Origin: Amyloporia xantha
Taxonomy: Eukaryota > Basidiomycota > Agaricomycetes > Polyporales > Adustoporiaceae
Reading direction: 5' to 3'
Assembly (NCBI GenBank): GCA_036971615.1
Contig: JAYKKR010000027.1
Location: 372,001 to 436,000 of the forward strand
Length of the DNA: 64,000 nucleotides
The notes under the pieces were generated by a model that searched no databases, had not been told where the DNA came from, and saw only the letters and a list, made by a program, of their open reading frames with translations. The position numbers were made by a program, and so were the translations under genes. Shown in pieces: positions 1 through 11,186 of the stretch; position 1 is the first letter of the stretch; every line of letters starts with the position of its first letter.

Positions 1-680
1 AAATCTACTCTCTTTAAGTACAGGGGACCAACACCGTTTGATTTATGGTGTAAAGAGTGACGTGACCAGTTCACTCCTGTATCCTTAGACCTTAATAAGA
101 TATCATTTGACAGGAAGACATTTGATTTCAATGCACGCAGCCATCCCAACCGGCGGCAGGCGTACAAAGCTACTTGCCCATTGACGTGTGTCCATGCGAG
201 AAGTAAGGGCTGTCCGTGGCCCATGAAACATTCATAGGGCTGATCGCGTGGCCTGCTGGCCAGGACGCGACAGCTCGACGACGTCTGTTTCGCCATCCAC
301 TTCCAATACTTAGATCGACTGGCCTCGGCAGCGCCGCCGTCTACTTCCTCCCTCTACTTCCGCGAATCTCTGAAGTCGTGCTGTACGTATCTCCCGTCTA
401 AACCACTAAAGAATATACCTCTTAGATTTCTGATTTGCTGCCCCGTCGTGGTACGAGGTGCAAAGGTGAGCGTTCTGGCATAGTAAGGCTATTTGCAGCT
501 AGGTAGGATACTAATGAGAGCTCTACTTGCGGGGTCCGGTACTGGCTCGGTAGAGAATTGCGATTCTTCTCGGTGGCGGTGGTCTTCTGAAAGCATTGAC
601 AACTGGTCTTAACTGATAACACAGAAAACGGGCACCAAACCCAATTCAAATAGTCCGCAGTTGTGAGCTGAGGCAAGCAC
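1..680. other. left edge, no gene seen
   Basis: Short open frames occur here on both strands but none has introns, a recognisable domain or a good start, so I regard the stretch as non-coding. Similarity to the DNA beyond the copy at 28-30 kb becomes doubtful here, so it marks the approximate outer edge of the inverted-repeat arm. Confidence 0.4.
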
Positions 681-821
681 GCAAGCGCAGGCGTGCGGCA
701 CGCTTCAAAAATAGACAAAAGTCTGGACAAGTCAAATGAGATAACATATCGTCACGCGTTAACGCTGCTCCGTGCTGCTCTTATGTCAACACTGTCAATG
801 CTCGCCCCTTCTCTCTTATCG

Positions 822-2621
822 CTACGTTTCGTCGTTCATTTTAGCTTCATGCTGCCATCTATCATCTACATTGGTCATACCTGCCGCCAGCTCCTCGAGT
901 TCCACCCCGTCTTCGCGTCGACCTTCAGTACCCATTACATCCACGCTTGTATCTCCTTCTCCATCATCTGCGAAAGAGGCCGAATCCAATCCATCATCTT
1001 CTTGTCCCTCGAGCAGAGCTGCAACGTTGGGCACAAACTCTACACTCGACATCCAAGAACACGCTGACGTCAAATCACCAGGATGGGAGAATGAGGCCGT
1101 TTGAGATCCCGTGCCGTCAGCGGCTGAGCGGATGTGGAACAGAAACCGGGAGGTGAGGATGGCGGAAAGACTGTCAGAGACGAGGTCAGTTACGCGCAGA
1201 ATTAATTCTGGAGACCAACGGACGGTGTTATGAAAGTTGAGAGATCAATGTTTCTCTGCATCAGACGAGACATAAGTATCATTCACATAACACGAGGAGG
1301 TGCTAGTCAACGCACCACAGTGGCGATGTACACCACGATGCCCACGATGTTGAGTATCGTTAGCGCCCTGCAAGAAGGTCAGTCTGACATGTATGAGACG
1401 CATCGGTTTGCCTGCTTACACAAAATACAGTGTGCCTGCACGTATCAAATACAGTCAGTGAACAATACGACGCTGCAACACAATACGGTCGCAAACTCTT
1501 ACCATCTCGAAGCATGATTGTGGCAATTTTGGGCTTCGCGTCAAGAGATCCTCGCAGATGATATAACCATACAGAGCGAAACATGTACCACCAAGTGACA
1601 GCGATAGCCAGAATATCCGACATGATAACGCACACGCGAGTCACGGAAAATACTGCAGTACAGGGGAAGATCAGAAGATGACGTGCAAAGACTCAATGTT
1701 AAGGGCACCTCTGTGAAGTACATGACAATTGTGTCAGTAGTTGGTAGAGGACAAAAGATCGGTTGGAAATCCGTACGTAATGAAAGTTTCCTCAGAGATA
1801 TTAGACGACTCAAGGCACATATCTGACCCTTGGATACCAGTGGCATCAACGATGACAAATGTCGTTCCAGCGTACACGAACTGTCCGAGTACATATTCAG
1901 TAGATTTAAGAGATTTCGAGATATGAGTCCTGACCGCATTAGTACCTACTGGTACAAGCCCCAACGCCAGAGTGGGTAACACCAAATACCAATTGCTCCT
2001 ACTGACGGCGTGCACACGAAGAGCCGCGACCACTTGCCCCTAACGATCAGCAGATTGCTATACATCATCAATGCAAGGCTCACCCACATATATGCAGACG
2101 GACAGCATGGCCATGCATATGTGGACGTAAGAGATACCCGCGCAACTGAATCGTCTAATATGAGCTGTGTGTAGGTAACAAAGCTCATGAAAACCGAACC
2201 TCTATTAGAGAATACATTAGATGAATTATAACGAGGCCACGTCGAGCCTCTTACTGTCGGAGTGTAATACGGGAGAGACTGCAAGATAGCCACGATTGTG
2301 GAAACAACCATGTTCAGCCGATTGACCCAAAACAAGATTGCGGAGGTCGATTTGCGACTCCGTATCAAATGGGCCTCGTTCTGGATCGTCAGGAGGAGCT
2401 CGTATATGATCAGGGCTACAAGAGGTCATAGGTCAGTGAGAGATGGTCTTGCCAGAGACGCGAAACGCATACCGCTGACCGCGAGGTTCAAATAATTATC
2501 TTTGGAGCTTGACGGTAATATAATTGTTGAACACCCGCAGTGCGATATGAACATCTAGAACTCACGCATTCACAAAAAAGGGCAAGATCTCTGCGGCTGG
2601 TATTTCTTCAATGGCGGACAT
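822..2621 (-). CDS. DUF6533-domain multi-pass membrane protein, copy A
   Basis: Multi-exon gene on the minus strand. The first exon starts MSAIEEIPAAEI at 2621, and a downstream exon carries the DUF6533-type stretch IIYELLLTIQNEAHLIR followed by LFWVNRLNMVVS. Later exons add hydrophobic segments around LRVHAVSRSNWYLVLPTLAL and VIMSDILAIAVTWWYMF. The acidic C-terminal tail reads SSVEFVPNVAALLEGQEDD. DUF6533 proteins are a large Agaricomycete family of predicted seven-helix membrane proteins of unknown function. It is nearly the same as copy D at 28,085-29,856 through exons and introns, so the two arose by recent duplication or are kept alike by gene conversion. I could not settle every splice junction near the sixth helix (about 1,640-1,790), so whether the frame is fully open is unproven. 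Confidence 0.75.
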
Positions 2622-2699
2622 ATCGAAGAGACCGGGCAACACGACTTGAGGATCAGTATAGGATCGGCGAGAGAGACGTGGTTTCGAGGGTCTGCGTGC

Positions 2700-2706
2700 A
2701 TATATA
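2700..2706 (-). promoter_or_regulatory. TATA box of DUF6533 copy A
   Basis: The minus strand reads GGGTATATATG about 80 bases before the start codon at 2621. The same block occurs 60-75 bases before the start codons of copies C and D, and a weaker version before copy B, so it is probably a conserved core promoter element. Confidence 0.55.
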
Positions 2707-3804
2707 CCCGCGGTGTAGGGCCAATTCGTAAATTGAGATGAGATGCACCAGAAGAGCTGTCAATGGATCATAGGCACTGCATATAGTTCCGGGAGGACTG
2801 CATATAGGGTCGCAGAATCAAACTCTATCTTCCTCGTCTGTGAAGTCTCCAAAAGCTTATATCTATGTATACTTCGGAACAATATATGCGCTCTCCCTGA
2901 TAAAGCTGAGAACGTATCCAATGGCGGCGTGAATTTATCAATCTGTAATGCAATTGCTGAAGAGCCGATTGAGGGCATTCGCCTTTCTTTGTTACATCCA
3001 GCTTGGTCAACTTAGTATGCAACCTTCTGACCGGAGCAACCCTGTTCAACAGCATTCGAGACCATCATATGCGGCGCATGCTTGCTTGACTATCGGCAAC
3101 AGGAAGTAGCAGAGGAGGCATGGTAATTCCCGATGAGGACCACATACCTCCGAGAGCGGCAGACCATATGACTAGCGAAACGGGGGATGCATTGCTTCGA
3201 ATGTAATTGGATAGCCAAATAGGCCGGAACTACTGCTGATCATGTGGCATGCATGGTATTGACTCCACGCATGCGATCAGCCTGTCCACGATCATAGATC
3301 TTCCATTTGAGGCTGGGCAGATTTATCGAAGGGAAGAAACAGCCAGGCTACTCCGAGCCTCTTTTACGGTGACATCAGGAAGTCGATGGATAAATCTGAG
3401 GCCATGTAGCGTGTACAGTAGTCGCTATGTATCTCGTTCGGCTTTTATGATAACATGCGGAGAACAGCCAAGCCATCTGCCATGTTGATATGATCGTTGG
3501 CAAACCAAGCACAGCATCCTTCCGTAGGACTCACGCACCAAACAAGAAACGGGACAAGGAACTACTTGTTGCGAATTAAGGAGTGAGAGATTTGGAGACC
3601 AACCACATGCGCACCGGTCAGATGGCTGTTCCGACCATATGTCGAAGCAGATCGTGCATTCAGTTCGTAGAGCAGAAGCACAGTGCGCCTGCCGCCAACA
3701 TTGCCGGATCTGAGGGTTCCAAGGCCCGACGTAATTTGGGCCTCTGAAGGGTCCAGCTTCAAGCACGTTCGTTGTCTTTTCCGCACCAACGGAAACAAGT
3801 CACA

Positions 3805-3966
3805 ATGACCTTACAGAACGCCGATCTTGCGGCCGAAGGCCTTGAGCCCCTGCAAATAGATGAGAGTCTATGGCCGACTCCTAGTGGAGACAGGTACCCC
3901 CTTACACGGGGAGAGTTCTGGAAGCAGTACCATGAATTCGAACCGCACGAAAAACTCGACGAGTAA
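3805..3966 (+). CDS. small ORF, possible peptide or gene fragment
   Basis: An ATG-initiated frame of 53 codons begins MTLQNADLAAEG and ends FEPHEKLDE. Its composition looks protein-like (few rare residues, balanced charges), and the start has the favourable context CACAATGAC. I recognise no domain. It could be a small protein, the first exon of a decayed gene, or chance. It lies inside the inverted-repeat arm, between the DUF6533 upstream block and the more diverged distal block. Confidence 0.3.
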   Translation: MTLQNADLAAEGLEPLQIDESLWPTPSGDRYPLTRGEFWKQYHEFEPHEKLDE

Positions 3967-6900
3967 AGGTCCCCGGAACGCTTGTGAAAGCGGTCAGTGC
4001 GGGTCGGGCTAGCCAAAATGATCAATAACGGTACGAGAGACCTAAGAGACAAGCTGACATGCCACTCTTCCTGAGTCCATGTGTACCGACTGGGCGATGG
4101 TGATCGATGGTGTCTGCATATTGAAATTCTAAGTCGACGTCACGAAATCTGGAACCGTCGAAAAGAACTTCGGGCATCTTGCCGGCGCTTCGAAGTTATA
4201 GAGTCTTTACTGTGCGTCTGGGAATAAGGAATACGACCTGCATTTGCAGGGTGGTTTACTCAGGATACCACCGCTGTCACGGTGCGCAGTTATGCAAGTA
4301 CAGTCTTCGCGCATGCGCAAAGGCACGCTCTTCGCTCACGACGCTCAGCGCTCATCCTCGGCCTCGACGTCTCACGTGTTCTTTTCGGTACGACACAGCC
4401 TACAGACCTCTTCAAGATCTAGATGACAACGCCATCATTATAGGTTCCTTCCTCAGTGCACAACGACGGGCGTTCTCGACATCTCGCCCAACCGCTCCGA
4501 AGCAAACCAGTCAAAGTCCGAGGTAGATAAGCCTGGCCCTCCTCGTCTAACATTTTTGCACTCACATTCCCCCATGTATTCGTGCAAACCCCTCCTCTGT
4601 CATCACCGACTGACTCTCAGGGCAGGTGAATATGGCCCTTGCCCCTCTCTCAAAGTGGACGCGGACGCGTAAGGGAGACAGCTGACAGCGTCTACTGTGC
4701 CTATATGTTCGCTATCTACCATTCGATCACTGGACCGCTGCAGTTTGCGGAACGGCGTATGGCATTAGACCAGTGATCTTGTCCTCGTCCGCGGGCACTT
4801 ATCCCCTACCTGACAGTCCCCCACGTAACACTGCACACTACTTATCGTGTGTGACTCTTATCTAGACGGCGTAGAGCGTGAACTGGGACTCCGCCTCCTT
4901 ATCCATCGCTTACTCCCCACTGCATCTAATGACCTACCTGACCGAGGAACATGTGCAGTCCATGGTCCGGGAGGATGTTGCTCAACGCCATCCCCGTCGT
5001 CGTTCTTCTCCATGGTAGAATCCCTCGCCCTCCGCCTGCGTGCCGTATGCTCGAGTGGCTTCCTTCACAAAATTCGTTTTTACCCATCTGCCGATGTGTG
5101 CTACTAACGAATATATTTCTCGCATTTGTGATTTCTCCTCCTGCGGTCTGAGCACAGTAGGATAGCAGGACGCGTGACGGCGGTCCAGTGTTTTCTTTTT
5201 CCCTTTGTCTCTGTTACTCAGTGTGAGGGCAATGTCCTACGTAGGCAAGGCTTATGGCTCGATCGCGATGGTATACATGAGCTCCCCGACGGGTGCAGTG
5301 TTCCCGCCCTTGCTCTGAAGAACGTTAATTACGCTCCACCATGCAATAGCGCGCGTCGGAACCGAGTTCACTATTTGCATATCAGATGACCGGCGATGGT
5401 CAGTTCGTTGCTCACGCCAACAGGGCGTATGGAACTGGGGGCACACAGGTAAGTCGAACAGTGACGAAAATGGTACGTCCCTTTCACAGTATGCGAGTTT
5501 TCTCTCGTGGCGTGCGTTTGAACCCTGACGAGTTAGAGGTATGATGACTGCCCTGTGTATCCTCCACGGAGTTTGTCTAAATTGCCCGTGCTCCGCTTAG
5601 GCTTCAAAGTCGCTGATCTGATCACTGTCACGAAGGCCACGCCCCCGGCCCCGCCGACGAACGTCAGACAGGCGTCTGCCGGCGCTCTGTCGATGCTTGT
5701 TGGATCGGGCCCGCAGTTGGGAGGCACGGTCAGCCGGGTTCGGAGTCAAACATCCGCCGGCAATTCTCTCTGCGGTGCTGGCCTGGTCAAGGCCCGAAGC
5801 GTTGCGTCTTGATATCGATCGTATGGGTAGGGTATGCACATGTGAGACGGAAATGTCGTCTTGCCGTCATCGCGGGGACCGGCCCCACGGATACAGTGTG
5901 GCTGCAAATGCTGTCATGGCAAGTGTAAGGACCAGATGTTGGAGAGACCCACTCTGACCTCCACATCACTGACGACCACCGGCGGCAATGCCTCGGTACC
6001 GGACTGAATGGATGTACTGTACTGGTAAGCCTGATTCTGTGATATCACCTATCGCATTAAGTGAACTCCTTTCTAGTAAGAGATTCCTGCTCGAAGGGTT
6101 GCGTGGGGCAGTGGGGACAGCAAGTGATCTGTAAATTCGTTATTTGGCGACATGTCGAGGGCGCAAACGCACCGTCAGGCGAAGAATGGTGCTGGTTCGA
6201 TCCTGCTTTCAAACGTGGGTGGTTTGCAAATCAAATTCAAATTCACCGCGCTAGTGGACAGGGGGATGCCTGGAGTAAGTATTGGATTCTTCCACGCTGT
6301 CGTTTTGCATTGGAATACAGTGTTGTATTGAAACATAATATCGTCCACGGAGGCTACGTTTCACCGGTCCGTCCTCCAGTCTATCAAGGAGTTCTTTGTG
6401 TGAGTCGGTATGTGAGTCGGTACCGGCGGTTCGTTCTCTGGCGCGTCCTTATATACTCTTGCCTCCGCTATGCTATCGAGATGATCGAACGTGCGATCAG
6501 GCAAGAGGAGAATTGCCGCAACACCGTGGCCACACAGATCGCAGAGCGCCTGTCGGCCTTCACTTGCATTTCCGTCGCAAAGACGCCAACAGGACGCTGC
6601 GTCAATACGAATTGCCGCACACTGCAGAGCGCACTGCTGCGGTCAAAGTGTAGAGTGAGAATACCTGTCCAACGTCGGGCCTCATTTACACCGGGCGTGC
6701 CTCGACTGCGCCTGAGGCGTCAGCGGACTGGGACTGGGGAGGGACGAAAGTGGTGTCCGAGTGTCGCCCGATGCTGAGCACGGGGAAGCTCCGAGGGGAG
6801 AGTTATGGGCGTTTAGATATGAGCCGGACGTGCGTGCGTGCGTTCGATACGATTCTGGTTCCGTCTGGGGTTACTGAGACCGGAGCACCTGAGTGACGTC

Positions 6901-7577
6901 GAATGTCGAATTTCTGGTATGGCAGGGAGCAACACACTGTTCCTCCTGCGGCGAGTGCGCTGGTGGTGCACACGACCCGTAGCGAATGAAGGCGCCCGAA
7001 TATGCTCGCGGTTCGCCAGAAGAGGCAAGTGGGCGGAGGACGGGCGTCTGATGGAGGCTTAGGCACGATCTGGTGGCTTCTGGTGGATCTGTGGATTCGG
7101 GGTGTGCCTGGTCGAGGATTGATGCCAATGATGTTATGAGCCAAGCGAGCCAAGAATTGACGTCCAGCATCGATGCTCGTGTGAGCAGTTCCTCCTGATC
7201 TCCTACCCACCGGCATACGTCGCATCCCAACGCCGGGGCGACACCAGTTCATTTGGTCATTCGCCAGACATTTTGTTCTTTTTTCCCCCGCTCTCAATGC
7301 TGGACAAGGTCTGGGACGTATCGACGGACTCGACCTGATAACGACTCGGGCTATTGGGCCATGCCAGATCAATGCAATGAGAGCGTATCAGCTCATCATG
7401 CAAACCTGTGTCAGAGTGGCGTCGCTTGCTCTCTTATCGCGAAGTTTTCCGGGCGCTTTCCTTTTCCCCACCATATGATCATGGTGCCGACCCGCTGGGT
7501 ATATGGGCCACCACTTTCACAGCGCTTCCTGAGCTTCCTCCTCGTTTCTTCGCTTCCACGTCCCGACCACTTTCGAT
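3967..7577. other. no convincing gene; decayed repeat DNA
   Basis: This 3.6-kb stretch contains the distal part of the left repeat arm (to about 5,840) and then anonymous sequence. Open frames at 6,061-6,777 (plus) and 6,803-7,372 (minus) are long by chance standards, but they show no introns, domains or credible starts. The last 100-200 bases before 7,578 are the likely promoter and leader of the permease gene. Confidence 0.4.
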
Positions 7578-9984
7578 ATGGAGCAGAACGACATTAACCG
7601 CTTCGACAGACCGCTCGATGAGAAGACTGATGACAACGCCAGCAGCGTCGAAAAGGGCGGCATTACCCAGGACTACGTCGTCCAGCCCGACGCGCCCGCC
7701 TATGAATTCAGTTCAGTTGACCTCGATAGGGTCCAACGGAGACTGAAGCAGCGCCATGTGCAGATGATTGCTGTGAGTCGCGTCTCTATATGTCTATTAC
7801 CAGCAAACTCAAGGTTCGATGCTCACCGTTTGCGTCCTTAGATCGCAGGTACACTGGGCACTGGTCTTTTCTTGGGGTCGGGTCACGCGCTGCAAGGCGC
7901 TGGTCCTTTGGGCGCCCTCATTGCGTACGGTCTCGTCGGAACAGTCGGCTATGCCACCCTTTGCAGTCTTGGTGAAATGACTTCCTTCGCCCCCATCTCG
8001 GGTACTTTCCCTCATTATGCCGCGCGATGGGTGGACCCTGCCTTCGGTTTCGCGTTAGGGTGAGTTTTGTCTACTTTGTACAGTGTGAGGTTTATCCGGC
8101 TAATGTACGGTCGCTTGGGGTGCAGATGGAATTATTTCTACACTAGTGCTATTTCAACACCCGTCGAAATTACTGCAGCCTGTATTCTTATCACTTTCTG
8201 GGATCCCGATGTATGCCTCTTTCGCGCCGCCCGCTCACCTTGTATGCTGACCGATTTTACCCTGTAGATTAACCATCAAGCAGCGTACACCGCCGCCATT
8301 ACTGTCTGTGTCTGTGCCATTAATATCTTCGGTGTGCGATGGTTCGGTGAAGCGGAATTCTTCTTCTCCATCATCAAAAGTACGATCTTCATCACCTGCC
8401 ATGCAATGATGTCTGATCTCTAGCACTGGCACTATCTGTCCGACCCTCCAGTTTGCTTGATCACACTCCTTATTATCGCGGGCCTCGTGATCGACCTGGG
8501 CGGAGGTCCCGACCATGAGCGCATTGGGTTCCGCGTGCGTCCGCTCTGCTGCGTGTGACGGAAGAAATGCGATGCTGACTGCGCTGTAAACAGTACTGGA
8601 GAAACCCTGGCGCTGTTGCCGGTTCGGGTCTAGAGCCGAAGCACCCGCCCTTGGACAAGTTCCTCGGTATCCTGTCCGTCATCGTCCAGGCCGCATTCTC
8701 TTTCCAGGGCATGGAGCTTGTCGCCATGTGCGTTGACTGCATGCATTGAAGTCGCCTGTCAGAGCCAGCGATCGCTGATGCAAATTTGATGTCGTGTGAA
8801 TACAGTGCCGCGTCCGAGACAGAGAGCCCCCGGCGGAACATCGCGAAGGCGGTGCGCAGGGTGTTCTGGCGTATCTTGATCTTCTACGTGCGTACTCGCC
8901 ACTGCAGCATCTTTGTCGAATAATTCTGACGTGATATCGCACCCGCAGATGCTCGGAATCCTCATCACGGGTATGCTCGTGCCGTACAACGACCCCAATC
9001 TCCTCTCCACGTCGGGCACCGCCGCCGAGTCGCCCTACGTCATCGCCATCGAGCGCGCGGGGATCACGGTCCTCCCGCACATCATCAACGCGTGTGTCTT
9101 CACGTCCGCCTTCTCCGCGGGCAACTCGTTCCTGTTCTCCGCGTCGCGTATCCTCTACGGCTTGGCGCTGCGGGGCCAGGCGCCCAAGTTCCTGACGTAC
9201 TGCACGAAGAAGGGCCTGCCGCTGTATGCGGTGCTCGCCTCGGGCGCGTTTGCGTGGCTGTCGTTCATGAATGTGTCGAACGGGTCCGAGACGGTGTTCA
9301 CGTGCGTGTTTGCGTCTGCGTCCTCGCGCTGCGGTGTTGTCGGGTGCTGATGGCGGCGGGTAGGTGGTTCGTCAACCTTTCTACGACCGGTGGCTTCTTC
9401 TCGTGGGGTGCTATGAACGTCACGTACCTTCGTTTCTGTGCGCCACTTCCATCTTATCAGCGTGCGCGCTGTTCCCAGGGACTGACGTGCCGCTGCTGCT
9501 CGTAGATAAGGGTCTTAAGTACCACGGCTTCGACCGCAGGACGTTCTCGTATTGGAACCGGCTGCAGCCATGGCTCGCGTACTGGGCCATCTTCTGGCTC
9601 ACCATCTTCATCCTCATCAATGGCTTTGAGGTCTTCTGGGCCTTCAATGCGTCCGGGTTCCTCACCAACTGTATGTATTTGCGTTGCGTTCGCTGGCGTG
9701 TATATGCGCGAGTGGTGGCTGACTGCTTGGGAAACAGATATCAACGTCCCCATTTTCCTGGGCCTTTATGTGTTCTGGAAGATCTTCAAGAGGACTAAGT
9801 CGTGGCGGGTGGAACAGATGGACTTCGTCACTGTACGTCTTTCTTTCCTTCTTTCGCTTCTTTCCTGCGACAGTCGTACTTACCTTCCCTCCCCGCACAG
9901 GCGATCCCATCGTTAGAAGAGACAGAAACGCCCGAAGTGGTCCCAACGACGATCTGGGGCAAGATCGCCGCTGTCTTGTTCTGA
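7578..9984 (+). CDS. amino acid permease (fungal AAP/SLC7-like family)
   Basis: A plasma-membrane proton-coupled amino acid uptake transporter of the yeast amino acid permease type (APC superfamily). Twelve exons join in frame: 7578-7772, 7842-8059, 8126-8210, 8268-8379, 8452-8534, 8594-8727, 8806-8887, 8949-9301, 9364-9437, 9506-9670, 9738-9832, 9901-9984, giving 559 residues, the usual size. A hydrophilic N-tail is followed by the family signature IAGTLGTGLFLGSG in the first helix. Then come GEMTSFAPISGTFPHYAAR and GWNYFYTSAISTPVEITAA; the cytosolic motif ETESPRRNIAKAVRR; SAGNSFLFSASRILYGLA; and the C-terminal TFSYWNRLQPW region. Substrate specificity cannot be told from sequence; it resembles general or broad-range permeases. 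No frame damage was seen. Confidence 0.93.
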
Positions 9985-10361
9985 TCGCCCTCTTTTCCCA
10001 GTCTGCAGTTTGATGTGCCGTTTTGCCTTCATGACTTGCCATGTTGTGTCGGACTGTCGCTATGCAGTGCCTGCCGCATATTGCATTGCGCATTGTGGTG
10101 CCCATGATTTACGTGTGTACGTACGATACCTCTCGTTTGGGTGTAATTTTGGAAGGTAGAGTGTTGTTGTTGGGTATGGATCAACTAGTGTACTACGATA
10201 GAGAGGGTGCGCGTAATATATCCCCTTTCGAATATTTGTGAGTGTGTGTGGGCGACGGGACCACTGTAAAGGGGTCTTATACAAGGCTCTGAGGATAAGA
10301 GTTTCCAAGGAACATTCAACGATCTCCTTTGCCTTACATGGGCACCCTCAAGGAGTCGATT
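9985..10361. other. permease 3' flank
   Basis: Non-coding sequence between the permease stop codon and the MITE. It probably contains the permease 3' untranslated region. The last eight bases, 10,354-10,361 (AGTCGATT), are the left copy of the MITE target duplication. Confidence 0.5.
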
Positions 10362-11044
10362 AGGACCCCCGAATATAGGAGGGCAACCCTGATCCCAAAT
10401 TCCCGAAAATCGGCCTTTATGTCCGGTAAAAATTCCCAAATTTTCGCCTGAAATGTCCGGAAAAAATCAGGCTTCCGCCCCTTTCGGTCAAAAATGTCCG
10501 GAATTTGGCTCAGGCATAGCCGCAGCTGCAATTTGTCCGGGCAGGGTGGATCAGGGTGTCAAAATTCATTAAATTCCCTATACTTATGCTTTAATTCGTC
10601 ATTGTTACTGGCAAATGCTGCATTTCAGTCACAAAGGGCTTTTTGCATGAACTCTAGACATCACGCCGCTTGGCGGAGGGGTCAGTTCAGTTGGATGTCC
10701 AATGACCAGACAAAGTTGGGTCGCAAAAAGAGCCCTTCGTGACCATTGTGATTGACCAAATACTTATTTGTGAAGACCGGGTTCGGTGATGAGCGTTGAG
10801 TCGGCCTCGGTCGGCCTGCTGTCACTGGTCAGAGGTTTCGCCGGCTCTCGGCGACTCGGCAGAGGCTTTGTCTGCGAGAGGATCAGGCTTCCCGGCAAAG
10901 TTGGCCGGTGTGTCCGGGTAGCCGCCGCAGGGTTCAGGTCGCTGGAGGTCGAATCCGTCCGGAAAAAATCAGGGATCAGGGTTCCTCAGGTGAGATTTTT
11001 GTCCGTATCGGGATCAGGGTTACCCTCCTATATTCGGGGGTCCT
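10362..11044 (+). mobile_element. hAT-like MITE, non-autonomous
   Basis: A 683-bp element with near-perfect terminal inverted repeats of about 35 bp: AGGACCCCCGAATATAGG at the left and its reverse complement at 11,027-11,044. It is flanked by the direct repeat AGTCGATT at 10,354-10,361 and 11,045-11,052. An 8-bp duplication is the mark of hAT transposases. If the inverted repeat is taken to start one base further out, the duplication would be 6 bp (GTCGAT). It has no transposase frame. The motif TCCGGAAAAAATCAGG occurs twice in direct orientation (near 10,466 and 10,955) and may be a subterminal transposase-binding site. Confidence 0.8.
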
Positions 11045-11186
11045 AGTCGATTCGACTGAGACCGACACATATGCTCTGCTCGCAATACATGGCTGAAGGC
11101 TACACAATACCGGATATGCTACAGTAAAAAATAGAGCCAGAACCAAGTCACCACAGACAGCCCACCCACCCAGCCAGTTCGATTTA

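Larger units (their letters stand above)
680..5840 (+). repeat. left arm of a large inverted repeat
   Basis: This arm is matched in reverse orientation by about 25,860-30,000. Corresponding blocks, read by eye, are 690-760 with 29,930-30,000, the whole DUF6533 gene at 822-2621 with 28,085-29,856, its upstream DNA at 3,110-3,500 with 27,340-27,720, a GC-rich patch near 4,310-4,370 with about 27,230-27,280, and 5,200-5,840 with 25,860-26,460. Order and orientation are kept throughout. The gene part is very similar; the distal part is much more diverged and gapped. Exact ends and identity need a dot plot. Confidence 0.7.

Noticed and set aside
6061..6777. Plus-strand frame of 238 codons
   Set aside because: No domain, the initiating codon is not ATG, Cys/Arg-rich composition typical of non-coding translation, and no spliced continuation.
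6803..7372. Minus-strand frame of 189 codons with a WD-like phrase (SVTPDGTRIVS)
   Set aside because: The resemblance is a few residues only; rich in Arg and Pro, no repeats of a propeller and no introns.
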